Source: VXRJ01 sp965246995 (GTDB lineage: Bacteria > Acidobacteriota > Vicinamibacteria > Vicinamibacterales > UBA8438). Taken from it: a stretch of DNA of 64,000 nt. The notes beneath the pieces are model-generated. The model did no database searches. It worked only from the letters and a program-made list of their open reading frames with translations, and had not been told where the DNA came from. Shown piece by piece: positions 50,207 through 58,803 of the stretch (within the stretch, counting starts at the first letter, position 1; each line of letters opens with the position of its first letter). Where the stretch lies: positions 620,001 through 684,000 of the forward strand of contig OZ252008.1 of NCBI GenBank assembly GCA_965246995.1, given 5' to 3'. The translations under genes were made by a program, and so were the position numbers.

Positions 50207-51006
50207 CGCGCGCACGCGCGGCAATCGTCGTGCTCTGGTTCGCCGCCGCCGTGGCAGGTGCGGCCGACGCGGGCGCGCAGGCGACAGACCTTCCCTGGGT
50301 GACAGTTCCCCCCGGCACCTTCCAGATGGGCTGCGTGCCGGACGATACGCTGTGCCTTGCGAGCGAGCATCCGCGCCACCCGGTGACACTGCGGCAGTTT
50401 GGCCTGATGGCGACCGAGGTAACGGTCGGACAGTACGCGCAGTTCGTCGAGGCGACCGGCCGAGCGCGGCCGGACCAGCCGGACTTCGACCAGGCGGACG
50501 ACCACCCGGTGGTCCACCTCTCGTGGCACGATGCGGCGGACTTTTGCGCCTGGGCGGGGGGACGTCTGCCAACCGAGGCGGAATGGGAGTACGCCGCGCG
50601 CGGGGGCCAGGACGGCCGCCTCTACTGGTGGGGCGACGACGTCACGCGCGAGTACGCCAACTTCGGCGACCTGACCTGCTGCAGCGGCGCCACCGGCGGC
50701 GCCGACAACTGGGTCAACACGGCGCCCGTCGGATCACTACCCCCCAACGACTTCGGCCTGCACGACATGATCGGCAACGTCTGGGAGTGGGTCGACGGCT
50801 GGATCGACGATTTCTATCCGGACGGCCCGGCCACCGATCCACAACCCCCGGACGACGGCTACCTCCGGATCATGCGGGGTGCTTCCTGGCTTAACTACCC
50901 GGAGGTGCTCCGCCTTTCGGTTCGCCTTCCCTTCTCGGGCGACAGCCACACCAGCAACGTCGGGGCGCGCTGTGCCCGAGACACGTCGACCGTAACGGTC
51001 GAATGA
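50203..51006 (+). CDS. Exported formylglycine-generating-enzyme-like protein lacking the copper cysteines
   Basis: This 267-residue protein has a signal peptide ending near AADAGAQ. The SUMF1/FGE fold is clear: VTVPPGTFQMG, RHPVTLRQFGLMATEVTVGQY, HPVVHLSWHDAADFCAWAGGRLPTEAEWEYAARGG, NDFGLHDMIGNVWEWV and RIMRGASWLNYPEVLRLSVR. In true FGE the last segment holds the two copper-binding Cys; neither is present here. It is probably a structural or non-oxidase relative. The ATG start overlaps the RidA stop. Confidence 0.88.
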   Translation: MTRARAAIVVLWFAAAVAGAADAGAQATDLPWVTVPPGTFQMGCVPDDTLCLASEHPRHPVTLRQFGLMATEVTVGQYAQFVEATGRARPDQPDFDQADDHPVVHLSWHDAADFCAWAGGRLPTEAEWEYAARGGQDGRLYWWGDDVTREYANFGDLTCCSGATGGADNWVNTAPVGSLPPNDFGLHDMIGNVWEWVDGWIDDFYPDGPATDPQPPDDGYLRIMRGASWLNYPEVLRLSVRLPFSGDSHTSNVGARCARDTSTVTVE

Positions 51007-51066
51007 ACCCGGTGCATTTTTGACAGGCGCGGGCGGCGCGATTAGCATCCGCCGATGGAGGCTTCC

Positions 51067-53019
51067 ATGAAGACCAGCAAGCGGCAGACGAAGCGGACGA
51101 ATCGACCGGCGGAGGAATCACGGCGCGCGTTCATGCGGCAGGCAGCACTGGGCGGAGCCGGCGCGGCGGCCGCGTTCGGCACCGGACGGACGGCGTTCGC
51201 GGCCGAGGAGGACGTCAAGCCGATCACCATCCCTGCAGAATTCGAGGCAGCCAAGGGAGCGCCCCTTCCCGCGGTCGACTTTCCCATGTCCGGCGCGCAG
51301 GTTTTTGCACGCGCGTGCAAGGAGGAAGGGGTCAAGGCGCTTTTCTGCTGCCCGGGCAACTACGACGTGGTGCATGCGATCGCCGACACTGGCGTCCCGA
51401 CCTATTCGGGCCGGCACGAGGGGTCGCTCTGTCATGCAGCCGACGCCTTCTGCCGTGCAACCGGTGAGGTGGCAGCCACCTCCGGGACCGAAGGTCCGGG
51501 CTTCACCGACATGATTTGCGCCATCTCGTGCGCGAACTCGGCCCGCTCACCGGTTCTGGTGTTGGCGAGCAACAAGACGATCTTCTCCGAGGACACCGAA
51601 CAGGGTATTCAGGACCAGTACCAGCAGCCGCTGACCGAAGGGATCAAGAAGTACGGCAAGCGGCTCATCACGCCGTCGCGTACCTGGGAGTACGCCGGCT
51701 ACGCCTTCCGCCAGCTCAAGAGCGGCGTTCCGAAGCCGGTGCATATCGATTTCCCGGCCGAGATCGCCCGCGCACGGTTCAACGATGCAACCGAGCTGGA
51801 GTACTTCTTCGACAAGAGCAAGTACCGTACCGACGCGAAGCCGCATCCCGACCCGCGGGCGATTGACCGCGCGGTGGAGCTGTTGCGCAACGCCGAGCGG
51901 CCGATCATCGTGTCGAGCAACGGCGTTCTCTACAGCCACGCCTGGGACGCGCTCCGTGCGCTGGCCGAGCGGGCGCAGATCCCGGTGGTCGAGTCGGGCG
52001 CCATGAAGGGTCAGTTCCCGGCCGACCACGAGTTGTCCGCCGACGCGGCGCCGCAGGCGCTGCTGAGCGCGGATGTCGTCCTCCTCGTCGGGCAGTACTG
52101 CATGCCGACGCAGGGCGAGTTCGCCTTCGGTCCGGACGCGCGCTACATCCGGATTGACCCGGGCGCGGAGGATATCGGACGCAACCTGCCGATCGAACTC
52201 GGTATCGTCAGCGACGAGCGCGCCGCGCTCGAGGCGCTGGCCGCCGAAATGCCGCAACAGCGGCACGAGGCGTGGGTGGCCGAAGTGGCGGCCGCGCGTG
52301 CCGCGTTCGAAGCCCAGAACGAGGAGTACTACCGGACCGGCCTCGGCTACACCGACGCCGTGCATCCGGCGGTGATCGGTCACGAGTTGGCCCAGTTCCT
52401 TCAGCATGCGGATCTGCCGGCCGACCGGACCACGATCCTGCAGGGGGGCTACGGGATCGCCCGCTACACCCGGCGGTACCTCCGGGCGCACCGGCCCGCG
52501 CAGATCATCAACGGTGCCTACCAGTACGGTGCGATCGGCCCGGACGTGGGCTACACGATCGGGGTCGCCGCGGCGGTTCGCCACGGTATCGGCGTGCAGG
52601 CGGGTTACGAGGGGCATCCGGTGATCGGCATCACCGGCGACGCCGGGTTCGGCTATACGGCGATGGAGGTCGAGACGCTATCGAAGTACCGGTTCCCCGC
52701 CGTGATGATTGTCTACAACAACAACGCCTGGGGCACCTGGTCGGGCCAGCAGAACAACACCGTCGGACTGCCGGTCCACCTGTTCCAGGAGAACCTGCGT
52801 TACGACAAGCTGGGTGAGGCGCTTGGTGCGCATGGCGAGTACGTCACCCGCGCGGACGAGATGCGTCCCGCGCTCGAGCGGGCGTACCAGGTGGCGCTCG
52901 ACGAGAGTCGCCCGAGCGTCATCAACGTGCAGGCCAAGAAGGAGTTCTGGCTGCGCGATCAGTACCCGCCCGGGTTCTTGGGCAAGGTGGAACCGGGCGT
53001 GATGTCCTACTACCACTAG
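51067..53019 (+). CDS. Tat-exported thiamine-diphosphate-dependent enzyme (acetolactate-synthase-like)
   Basis: The ATG at 51067 is chosen since GGAGG lies at 51057-51061; it gives 650 residues. A twin-arginine signal (SRRAFMRQ, 18-25, then AALGGAGAAAAFGTGRTAFA) begins it. The N-terminal PYR domain has the catalytic Glu in YSGRHEGSLCHAADAF, a central domain follows, and the C-terminal ThDP/Mg site is GDAGFGYTAMEVETLS...NNNAWG. So the cofactor enzyme is folded in the cytoplasm and exported. Substrate is unknown. The stop TAG is the first three bases of palindromic repeat copy 3. Confidence 0.88.
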   Translation: MKTSKRQTKRTNRPAEESRRAFMRQAALGGAGAAAAFGTGRTAFAAEEDVKPITIPAEFEAAKGAPLPAVDFPMSGAQVFARACKEEGVKALFCCPGNYDVVHAIADTGVPTYSGRHEGSLCHAADAFCRATGEVAATSGTEGPGFTDMICAISCANSARSPVLVLASNKTIFSEDTEQGIQDQYQQPLTEGIKKYGKRLITPSRTWEYAGYAFRQLKSGVPKPVHIDFPAEIARARFNDATELEYFFDKSKYRTDAKPHPDPRAIDRAVELLRNAERPIIVSSNGVLYSHAWDALRALAERAQIPVVESGAMKGQFPADHELSADAAPQALLSADVVLLVGQYCMPTQGEFAFGPDARYIRIDPGAEDIGRNLPIELGIVSDERAALEALAAEMPQQRHEAWVAEVAAARAAFEAQNEEYYRTGLGYTDAVHPAVIGHELAQFLQHADLPADRTTILQGGYGIARYTRRYLRAHRPAQIINGAYQYGAIGPDVGYTIGVAAAVRHGIGVQAGYEGHPVIGITGDAGFGYTAMEVETLSKYRFPAVMIVYNNNAWGTWSGQQNNTVGLPVHLFQENLRYDKLGEALGAHGEYVTRADEMRPALERAYQVALDESRPSVINVQAKKEFWLRDQYPPGFLGKVEPGVMSYYH

Positions 53020-53108
53020 GAGTCCGTGGTGAAACCCCGCGTAGCACCGCCGTTCAGGCGGGATGCATCGCCGCTCGAATGTAGCGTGGGTTCCACCACG
53101 GGCTCCTA
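53017..53108. repeat. Palindromic MITE-like repeat, copy 3
   Basis: This 92-bp copy is bounded by TA and has ends AGGAGTCCGTGGTGAAACC and CCACGGGCTCCTA, with the palindrome GATGCATC (53062-53069) at its exact centre. It begins with the stop codon of the ThDP enzyme gene. It resembles copy 2 closely and matches copy 1 once the latter's extra interior is removed. It could act as a transcription terminator for the ThDP gene. Confidence 0.82.
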
Positions 53109-53125
53109 ACAGTCCGCCGGAGCTG

Positions 53126-53638
53126 GTGGCACTACGCGGAAACGGAGGAGCGGCGAAGAGCCGATCGGTGGCCGCACGCCTCGCGGAAGTGCGGTCCCGT
53201 CTGCAGGACTACGCCGATCGGGGCGTCTTTCGCGGCCTTGCGGAACAGCCGGCGCGCGGTGGCCGCCACCGGTTCAGCTTCCGCTGGCTCGCTCCCGCAC
53301 CCTTCGTCCTGGTCTACGACCCGGCCGCCGGCACGCTGACCTTCCGCGACCTGCTACCGAACGTCGGATCGCGTTCCCCGCTGGCCGCCGCGCTGCGCCG
53401 CTTCATTCAGGGCCGCACCGCCGCGGCCCTGCCGCCGCACCGGCGGATTGATCCGGCCCGCGCCGGCGTGCGATGCTCCGTCCGGCGCGGCGCGCTGACG
53501 GTCGAGTTGGTGGCGAAGCCGGCCCATCATGGCTACGGCGTCAATCGGGCCATCAACCTGGTGCACGAGTTGTTCGTCCATCTGCACACTTATCATCCGG
53601 AATACATGTGGGAGAACTTCGATGCGCCGCAGGAATGA
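53126..53638 (+). CDS. Hypothetical protein
   Basis: I recognise no family. The open frame starts at an ATG (53063) inside palindromic repeat copy 3, giving 191 residues. GTG at 53126 or 53168 (after GAAGAG) would avoid the repeat and are more likely starts. The body has GGRHRFSFRWLAPAPFVLVYDPAAGTLTF and ends with INLVHELFVHLHTYHPEYMWENFD, conserved-looking with several His. No signal peptide or membrane segment is seen. Its last codons overlap the next gene. Confidence 0.6.
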   Translation: MALRGNGGAAKSRSVAARLAEVRSRLQDYADRGVFRGLAEQPARGGRHRFSFRWLAPAPFVLVYDPAAGTLTFRDLLPNVGSRSPLAAALRRFIQGRTAAALPPHRRIDPARAGVRCSVRRGALTVELVAKPAHHGYGVNRAINLVHELFVHLHTYHPEYMWENFDAPQE

Positions 53639-54044
53639 TCTGATTGCCCTGATGTTCGTCTTCGCCGCCACGCTGGCCGCCGCGGCCACGCAGGTTCTCG
53701 CCGCACAGGAGCATCCGGCCGAGCCGCATCAGCATCCCGAGGCGCAGTCCCTCGTGAACCCGAACGAGGCAGCACAGGAATCGCGCGCGGCGGGACGGCA
53801 GCTCTACGTCTTCATGTGCCGGGAGTGCCACGGCAACAGCGGCCGGGGTGATGGCGACATGTCGCACGCAGGCGGCGTGCCGTCCAACTTCACGGACGAC
53901 GTCTGGCAGCATGGCGCGACCGACGGTGAAATCTTCACCGTCATCAAGGAGGGGGTCACCGCCGACATGCAGGGATACGCCGACCGAATGAGCGACGAAC
54001 AGATCTGGAACCTCGTCAACTATCTCCGGAGTCTCGCTCCTTGA
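53622..54044 (+). CDS. Periplasmic cytochrome c
   Basis: This 140-residue protein has a signal peptide (LIALMFVFAATLAAAATQVLAA) followed by a His-rich linker. The haem site is CRECH (CxxCH), and the distal Met is expected near DMQGYADRMSD. This is a class I c-type cytochrome, an electron carrier in the periplasm. The ATG at 53622 overlaps the end of the hypothetical gene, and its stop overlaps the GNAT start (TTGA). Confidence 0.9.
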   Translation: MRRRNDLIALMFVFAATLAAAATQVLAAQEHPAEPHQHPEAQSLVNPNEAAQESRAAGRQLYVFMCRECHGNSGRGDGDMSHAGGVPSNFTDDVWQHGATDGEIFTVIKEGVTADMQGYADRMSDEQIWNLVNYLRSLAP

Positions 54045-54517
54045 GCGCGGCGATCGACTACCGCCCGATGCGGGCGGAGGAGGCGCCGGTCGTCTCGGCG
54101 ATGGTGATCGCGGCGTTCGACGAGTTCATCGCGCCCGACTACGGACCGCAAGGCGTCGCCGAGTTTCACGATTTCGCCGCGTCCGACGCCATCGTCGCGC
54201 GGATGGCAAAGGACCACTTCGTCCGCGTCGCGGTTGTCGGCGACGCGCCGGTCGGGATGATCGAGATACGTCAGAACAATCACGTCGCACTCCTCTTTGT
54301 CGACAAGGCGTACCAGCACCACGGCGTCGCCACCAGCCTGCTGGAGCGGGCGCTGGCCGATGCGCGGACTGCGAATCCCGACCTGGCCCGGGTCACGGTC
54401 AACTCGTCCCGGTTCGGCGTGCGTGCCTACGAAAAGCTCGGCTTCCGCCAGACGGGCGCGGAGCGGACAGTCAACGGCATCGTCTTCATTCCGATGGCGA
54501 AGCAGTTGAACGATTGA
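54041..54517 (+). CDS. GNAT-family N-acetyltransferase
   Basis: This 158-residue cytosolic enzyme has the GNAT fold. DYRPMRAEEAPVVSAMV starts it, and the acetyl-CoA site lies around LLFVDKAYQHHGVATSLLERAL (the usual Q/RxxGxG/A loop appears as QHHGVA). VTVNSSRFGVRAYEKLGFRQTG ends the fold. The TTG start overlaps the cytochrome stop. The substrate cannot be predicted. Confidence 0.85.
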   Translation: MSAAIDYRPMRAEEAPVVSAMVIAAFDEFIAPDYGPQGVAEFHDFAASDAIVARMAKDHFVRVAVVGDAPVGMIEIRQNNHVALLFVDKAYQHHGVATSLLERALADARTANPDLARVTVNSSRFGVRAYEKLGFRQTGAERTVNGIVFIPMAKQLND

Positions 54518-54521
54518 TTTG

Positions 54522-55670
54522 ATGCGCGTTCCGTTCCTCGACCTGATCGCGCAGCTCGAGACGACGCGGCCTCAGGTAGAACGCGCGCTCCGGGACGTCG
54601 TCGAGTCCGGCCGCTACATCGGCGGTCCCGCCGTGGAAGCGTTCGAGGGCGCGATGCGCGAACGCCTCGGGGTTGCGCATGCGATCGGCGTGTCGTCCGG
54701 CACCGATGCCCTGCTGATCACGCTGATGGGGCTCGGTATCGGGCCGGGTGACGTGGTGGTCACCACGCCCTATTCGTTCTTCGCGACCGTGGGCGCCATC
54801 CTTCGCGTCGGCGCGCGGCCAGCGTTCGTCGACATTGATCCGCAAACCTACACGCTCGATCCGGTGGCGCTAGACGCGTGGTTCGAGCGCGAGACCGCGC
54901 TCGGCGAAAAGGTCCGGGCGATCATCCCGGTCCACCTGTATGGGCAGTGCGCCGATATGGCGCCCATCCTGCGAACCGCGGCGGCGTGTAACGCCACCGT
55001 CGTGGAGGATGCCGCGCAGGCGCTCGGCGCGGGATATCCGCGCGAGGCGCCGGCCGACTCGGCCGCCGGCGGCCGAGTCGGAGCGAGTTGCTTCTCGTTC
55101 TATCCCACGAAGAACCTCGGGGCGATGGGGGACGCGGGCCTGGTTGCGACCGATAGCCACAGCCTGGCCGCATCGCTGCGTCGTCTCCGTAACCATGGCG
55201 CGGAGACCGACTATCGGCATCCGGTGGCGGGAGGCAATTTCCGCCTCGACGCGCTGCAGGCAGCGATCCTCTCGGCGAAGTTGCCGTATCTGGATGGCTG
55301 GCTCGAAGCGCGCCGCGCGCGTGCCGCCTACTACGACGCGCATCTCTCCGTGGAGGGCGTCGAACTCCCGGTGGCCGCGTGGGGCCGCGGTCGACATGCG
55401 TACCACCAGTACGTGATCCGCGTCCCCGTGCGGCGCGACGAGTTGCGCGCGTACCTGGCCGAGCAGCAGATTGAGACGATGGTCTACTATCCGCTCCCGC
55501 TACACCTCCAGCCGTGCGTGCAGGCTCTGGGCTACCGGACGGGCGACTTCCCGGTGAGCGAGGCGGCGGCGGCGCGAACGCTCGCGCTGCCGATCTATCC
55601 CGAGTTGACCCCGGCGATGCAGGACCGCGTCATCGGAGCGATCGCGGCGTTCTACTCCGGCAGCGCGTAG
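54522..55670 (+). CDS. DegT/DnrJ/EryC1/StrS-family sugar aminotransferase
   Basis: This 382-residue PLP enzyme aminates nucleotide sugars for surface polysaccharide or antibiotic-type sugars. VPFLDLIAQLETTRPQVE, SGRYIGGPAVEAFEGAM, SSGTDALLITLMGLGIGPGD and EDAAQALGA are typical. The PLP-binding Lys is in FYPTKNLGAMGDAG. The C-terminal part has YYPLPLHLQP. ATG at 54522 is used; TTG one codon before is possible. Its 3' end overlaps the PQQ dehydrogenase gene on the other strand by 19 bases. Confidence 0.92.
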   Translation: MRVPFLDLIAQLETTRPQVERALRDVVESGRYIGGPAVEAFEGAMRERLGVAHAIGVSSGTDALLITLMGLGIGPGDVVVTTPYSFFATVGAILRVGARPAFVDIDPQTYTLDPVALDAWFERETALGEKVRAIIPVHLYGQCADMAPILRTAAACNATVVEDAAQALGAGYPREAPADSAAGGRVGASCFSFYPTKNLGAMGDAGLVATDSHSLAASLRRLRNHGAETDYRHPVAGGNFRLDALQAAILSAKLPYLDGWLEARRARAAYYDAHLSVEGVELPVAAWGRGRHAYHQYVIRVPVRRDELRAYLAEQQIETMVYYPLPLHLQPCVQALGYRTGDFPVSEAAAARTLALPIYPELTPAMQDRVIGAIAAFYSGSA

Positions 55671-57793
55671 GCGACGATGCGCGGCCCGCCGCCGATGGAA
55701 ACGGCGATGTGCTGCCGGCCTCCCACCATGTAGGTCATCGGCGTCCCGACCGTGCCCGCGGGCAGGTCGACCGTCCCCCGGATTTCCCCGGTCTGCTTGT
55801 CCCAGGCGACGAGCGCTGGCCCGCCCTGGCTGCCGGCGGTCGGTACCGAGCTGATCAGGAGGGTCTTGGTCAATACCGGCCCGGCGATTGTGCCGTCCCC
55901 GAGTGGCGGCAGGTTCAGGTCGCGCAGGCGCGGATGGTTCCGGATCCGGTCGCCATTACCGAGTGGCACCATCCAGGCATGCTCGCCGGTGTTCATGTCG
56001 ATCGCCGTGATGCGGGAGTAGGGCGGCTTCAGGAGCGGCAGCCCTTGTGGCATCCGGGCCTCGTAGTTCTGGCCCCCGCGCATCTGCGCCAGCCGCCGCG
56101 CTTCCGGCGCGCCATGCGTGTAGCGCATCGTCGCGCCGAGTGCCGGATCGGGGGCGTAGAGCGGGATGGCGACGGCGATGTTGCGCGACGGGACGTACAG
56201 CATCCCGGTCTCCGGGTCGACGGCGGCCCCCGCCCAGCCGGCGGCGCCGAAGTCGGGCGGGCGCATCAGCGTTCCCTGCGTGCCTCCCTCGATCGGACGG
56301 CTTGGCGGTGTGAAGATCGGGCCGATGATGTAGTTGCTCACCACTTCTTCCGCCAACTGTCGGAGCTCGGGCGTGAAGTCGACCAGGTCGTCGAGCGTTA
56401 CCCCCTGGTAGTCGAACGGGGCCGGCTTGGTCGGGAACGGTTGCGTGAGCGCCGGGATCTCGTCCGGCATGTTCGATTCCTGCGGCACCGGACGCTCCTC
56501 GATCGGCCAGATCGGCTCGCCCGTCTCGCGGTCGAACGCGTAGACAAATGCCTGCTTGCTTATCTGGACGAGCGCCTTGATCGGACGGCCGTCGACGACC
56601 ACGTCGACCAGATTCGGATGGGTCGGGAAGTCATAGTCCCACAGTCCGTGATGCACGGCCTGGAAGTGCCAGACCCGGTCGCCCGTTTCGACGTCGACCG
56701 CGATGATCGATTCCGAGAAGAGGTTGTCGCCCGGCCGGTCGGCGCCGTAGTAGTCGTTCGTCGTCGTTCCGGTCGGGAGGTACACGTGCCCCAGCTCGTT
56801 ATCGCCGGCCAGCATCGACCAGACGTTGGCGTTACCCGAATACCGCCACGAATCGTTGAGCCAGGTGTCGACCCCGTACTCGTCGGCGCCGTTCGGGACG
56901 GTGTGGAAGTCCCAGGAATGCTCACCGGTCCGAACGTCCCACGCGCGCACCCAGCCGGGGGGCGCTTCCTTCGTGATTCGCCGGTCGGCGATCTGCGAGC
57001 CGTGGATCACCTTGTCCCGCACCACGATCGGCGGCGAGTTGATCGAGTAGAGCATCGCGTTGAGATAGTCGCGCTCCTCGCGGTCGACACGGGGGACGCC
57101 GACCATCGCGTCGACCATGCCGCTGCCGTCCGGACCGAAGTCGGCGCACGGCCGGCCCAGTTTCGCCTCGACGCAGACGACGTACCCGTTGCCGGTCCCC
57201 CAGAAGATCCGCTCGTCCCCCTCGCCGTCGGTCCAGTAGGCGACGCCCCGCTGGGTCCAGGGTCCGCTCATGGACGGCGTTCCCTCCTCGTAGCCCTTCG
57301 GGTTGAATATCCAGAGCGTCTCGCCGGTCGTTGCGTCTACCGCTACGCCTTGCGAGAGCGGCGTGTTGAAATAGAGGACACCGTCCACCATCAGCGGCGT
57401 CACCTGCAGGCGGGACGGATTGGGAGGCTGGCTGGTGCGGTAGAGGTTCGGCGTCTCTTCGATCAGCGAGTCGACGATAGCGTCCAGCGGCGCCGACCAC
57501 TCGCCCCCATTCGGCGTCGACTTGCTGATGAAGTTGTCGACGGACACCCATTCCCAGACGATCTCGAGGTCGCTGAAGTTGGTCGCGTCGATTTGATCAA
57601 GGGGCGAGTACTTCGTTCCCTTGACATCCCCGGCGTAGCTCATCCACTCGCCGTTGGAGGTGTCGTAGGTTTGCCAGGGACCATTGCTGCTCCCGGAGGT
57701 TGTCTGCCCCTGTGCAAGCGCGTCGGTTGCGCCAACCGTGGCGATGACCACGGTGGCGATGATGGCGATCGAACGGATAGCCAGCGTTCTCAT
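55652..57793 (-). CDS. PQQ-dependent dehydrogenase (quinoprotein)
   Basis: This 713-residue protein has a signal peptide ending near GATDALAQG. Eight-bladed propeller repeats include TNFSDLEIVWEWVS, YFNTPLSQGVAVDATTGETLWIF, HSWDFHTVPNGADEYG, GYVVCVEAKLGRPCADFG, VDVETGDRVWHFQAVHHGLWDYDFP and ITAIDMNTGEHAWMVPLG. It probably oxidises an alcohol or sugar in the periplasm, passing electrons to cytochrome or quinone. The vicinal Cys-Cys of methanol dehydrogenase is not seen. Which substrate is used is unknown. Confidence 0.9.
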   Translation of the reverse strand: MRTLAIRSIAIIATVVIATVGATDALAQGQTTSGSSNGPWQTYDTSNGEWMSYAGDVKGTKYSPLDQIDATNFSDLEIVWEWVSVDNFISKSTPNGGEWSAPLDAIVDSLIEETPNLYRTSQPPNPSRLQVTPLMVDGVLYFNTPLSQGVAVDATTGETLWIFNPKGYEEGTPSMSGPWTQRGVAYWTDGEGDERIFWGTGNGYVVCVEAKLGRPCADFGPDGSGMVDAMVGVPRVDREERDYLNAMLYSINSPPIVVRDKVIHGSQIADRRITKEAPPGWVRAWDVRTGEHSWDFHTVPNGADEYGVDTWLNDSWRYSGNANVWSMLAGDNELGHVYLPTGTTTNDYYGADRPGDNLFSESIIAVDVETGDRVWHFQAVHHGLWDYDFPTHPNLVDVVVDGRPIKALVQISKQAFVYAFDRETGEPIWPIEERPVPQESNMPDEIPALTQPFPTKPAPFDYQGVTLDDLVDFTPELRQLAEEVVSNYIIGPIFTPPSRPIEGGTQGTLMRPPDFGAAGWAGAAVDPETGMLYVPSRNIAVAIPLYAPDPALGATMRYTHGAPEARRLAQMRGGQNYEARMPQGLPLLKPPYSRITAIDMNTGEHAWMVPLGNGDRIRNHPRLRDLNLPPLGDGTIAGPVLTKTLLISSVPTAGSQGGPALVAWDKQTGEIRGTVDLPAGTVGTPMTYMVGGRQHIAVSIGGGPRIVAYALPE

Positions 57794-57836
57794 CTCTGGT
57801 CTGCTCCTCTGTTACTCGCGAGCCGTCCGACCGTCC

Positions 57837-57864
57837 GACCGTCCGGCCATGCGGCCGGACGGTC
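57837..57864. other. Perfect 12-bp hairpin between divergent genes
   Basis: GACCGTCCGGCC (57837-57848), loop ATGC, and GGCCGGACGGTC (57853-57864) form a perfect stem. Two more copies of the left-arm core, CCGTCCGA, lie just before it (57823-57838). It lies between the PQQ dehydrogenase and methyltransferase starts, with no T-run, and could be an operator. Confidence 0.6.
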
Positions 57865-57898
57865 GTCCGTATGGCGATCCTATACTGCCCGCACTCCG

Positions 57899-58684
57899 AT
57901 GAGACGATTCGCCACACCGGCCGAAGGTTGGCACGGCTGGGACACTTACGCGCCGTTCTACGACTGGGAGAACCGCCGGACACAGGGACGGCGCGACGTC
58001 CGGTTCTGGGTAGACCTGGCGCGCCGGGCGGACGGCCCGGTGCTGGAACTGGGCTGCGGCACCGGGCGGTTGTCGCTACCCGTGGCGCGCGCCGCCGACC
58101 GGTTCGTCGGGGTCGACCGCTCCATGGCGATGCTGCACCAGCTTCGGGCGAAGCTCCGGCGCTCCCGTCTGAGCGAACGCGCGGCGATCGTACAGGGGGA
58201 CATCCGCGCGCTCCCGTTCCGGCGCCGCTGGCGCTGTGCGCTGGTGATGGCGCCGTACGGCATGTTGCAGTCACTGCTGACAGACGACGATCTGGACGCG
58301 GCGCTCACTGCGGCGGCACGCGTTCTCCCTCCGGGGGGGACCCTGGGCATCGACCTGGCGCCGGGTCTTGCCCGCTGGCGTGAGTACGAGCGGGAGGTCG
58401 GTTTGCGCGGCGCCATGTCCGGTGGCCGCCGCGTGGCGCTCATCGAGTCGGTCCGCCAGGTGCGGCGACGCGGCCTCACCATCTTCGATCAGGAATACGT
58501 CGAGTGGCGGGGCAGCCGCCGGACGGTTCACCGTTTTTCGATCGCGTTCCGGACGGTCACCGTGCCGCGGATGGTGGATCGGCTCGAACGGGCAGGTTTC
58601 ACCGTCGACGCAGTGCTGGGGGACTACCGGGGAGCGGAATGGTCACCCGATGCGGAGGTGTGGGTGATCATCGCCCGCCGGTAA
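57899..58684 (+). CDS. Class I SAM-dependent methyltransferase
   Basis: The ATG at 57899 gives 261 residues; the frame runs far upstream, but that is antisense to the PQQ gene. The SAM-binding motif is VLELGCGTGRLSLPVARAA, followed by FVGVDRSMAMLHQLRAKL and IVQGDIRALPF. A lid-like C-terminal part follows, ending FTVDAVLGDYRGAEWSPDAEVWVIIARR. The substrate is unknown. It is divergent from the PQQ dehydrogenase gene. Confidence 0.85.
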   Translation: MRRFATPAEGWHGWDTYAPFYDWENRRTQGRRDVRFWVDLARRADGPVLELGCGTGRLSLPVARAADRFVGVDRSMAMLHQLRAKLRRSRLSERAAIVQGDIRALPFRRRWRCALVMAPYGMLQSLLTDDDLDAALTAAARVLPPGGTLGIDLAPGLARWREYEREVGLRGAMSGGRRVALIESVRQVRRRGLTIFDQEYVEWRGSRRTVHRFSIAFRTVTVPRMVDRLERAGFTVDAVLGDYRGAEWSPDAEVWVIIARR

Positions 58685-58803
58685 GGGCGCGCCCGACGCT
58701 GACTTCCCCTTGCGCGATCCAACGCACGCGGCGCGCGCCATGCGATAATGAACGCCGGTACCGCGGCACCTCGTCGCGGTCGGCAGCAGCGGAGCAGGGC
58801 CTC

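Noticed and set aside
57821..57864. CCGTCCGA tandem units as a CRISPR
   Set aside because: The units are too short, have no spacers and no cas genes are near.
55514..57898. Long upstream extension of the methyltransferase frame
   Set aside because: It lies antisense to the PQQ dehydrogenase, which has a signal peptide and propeller repeats.
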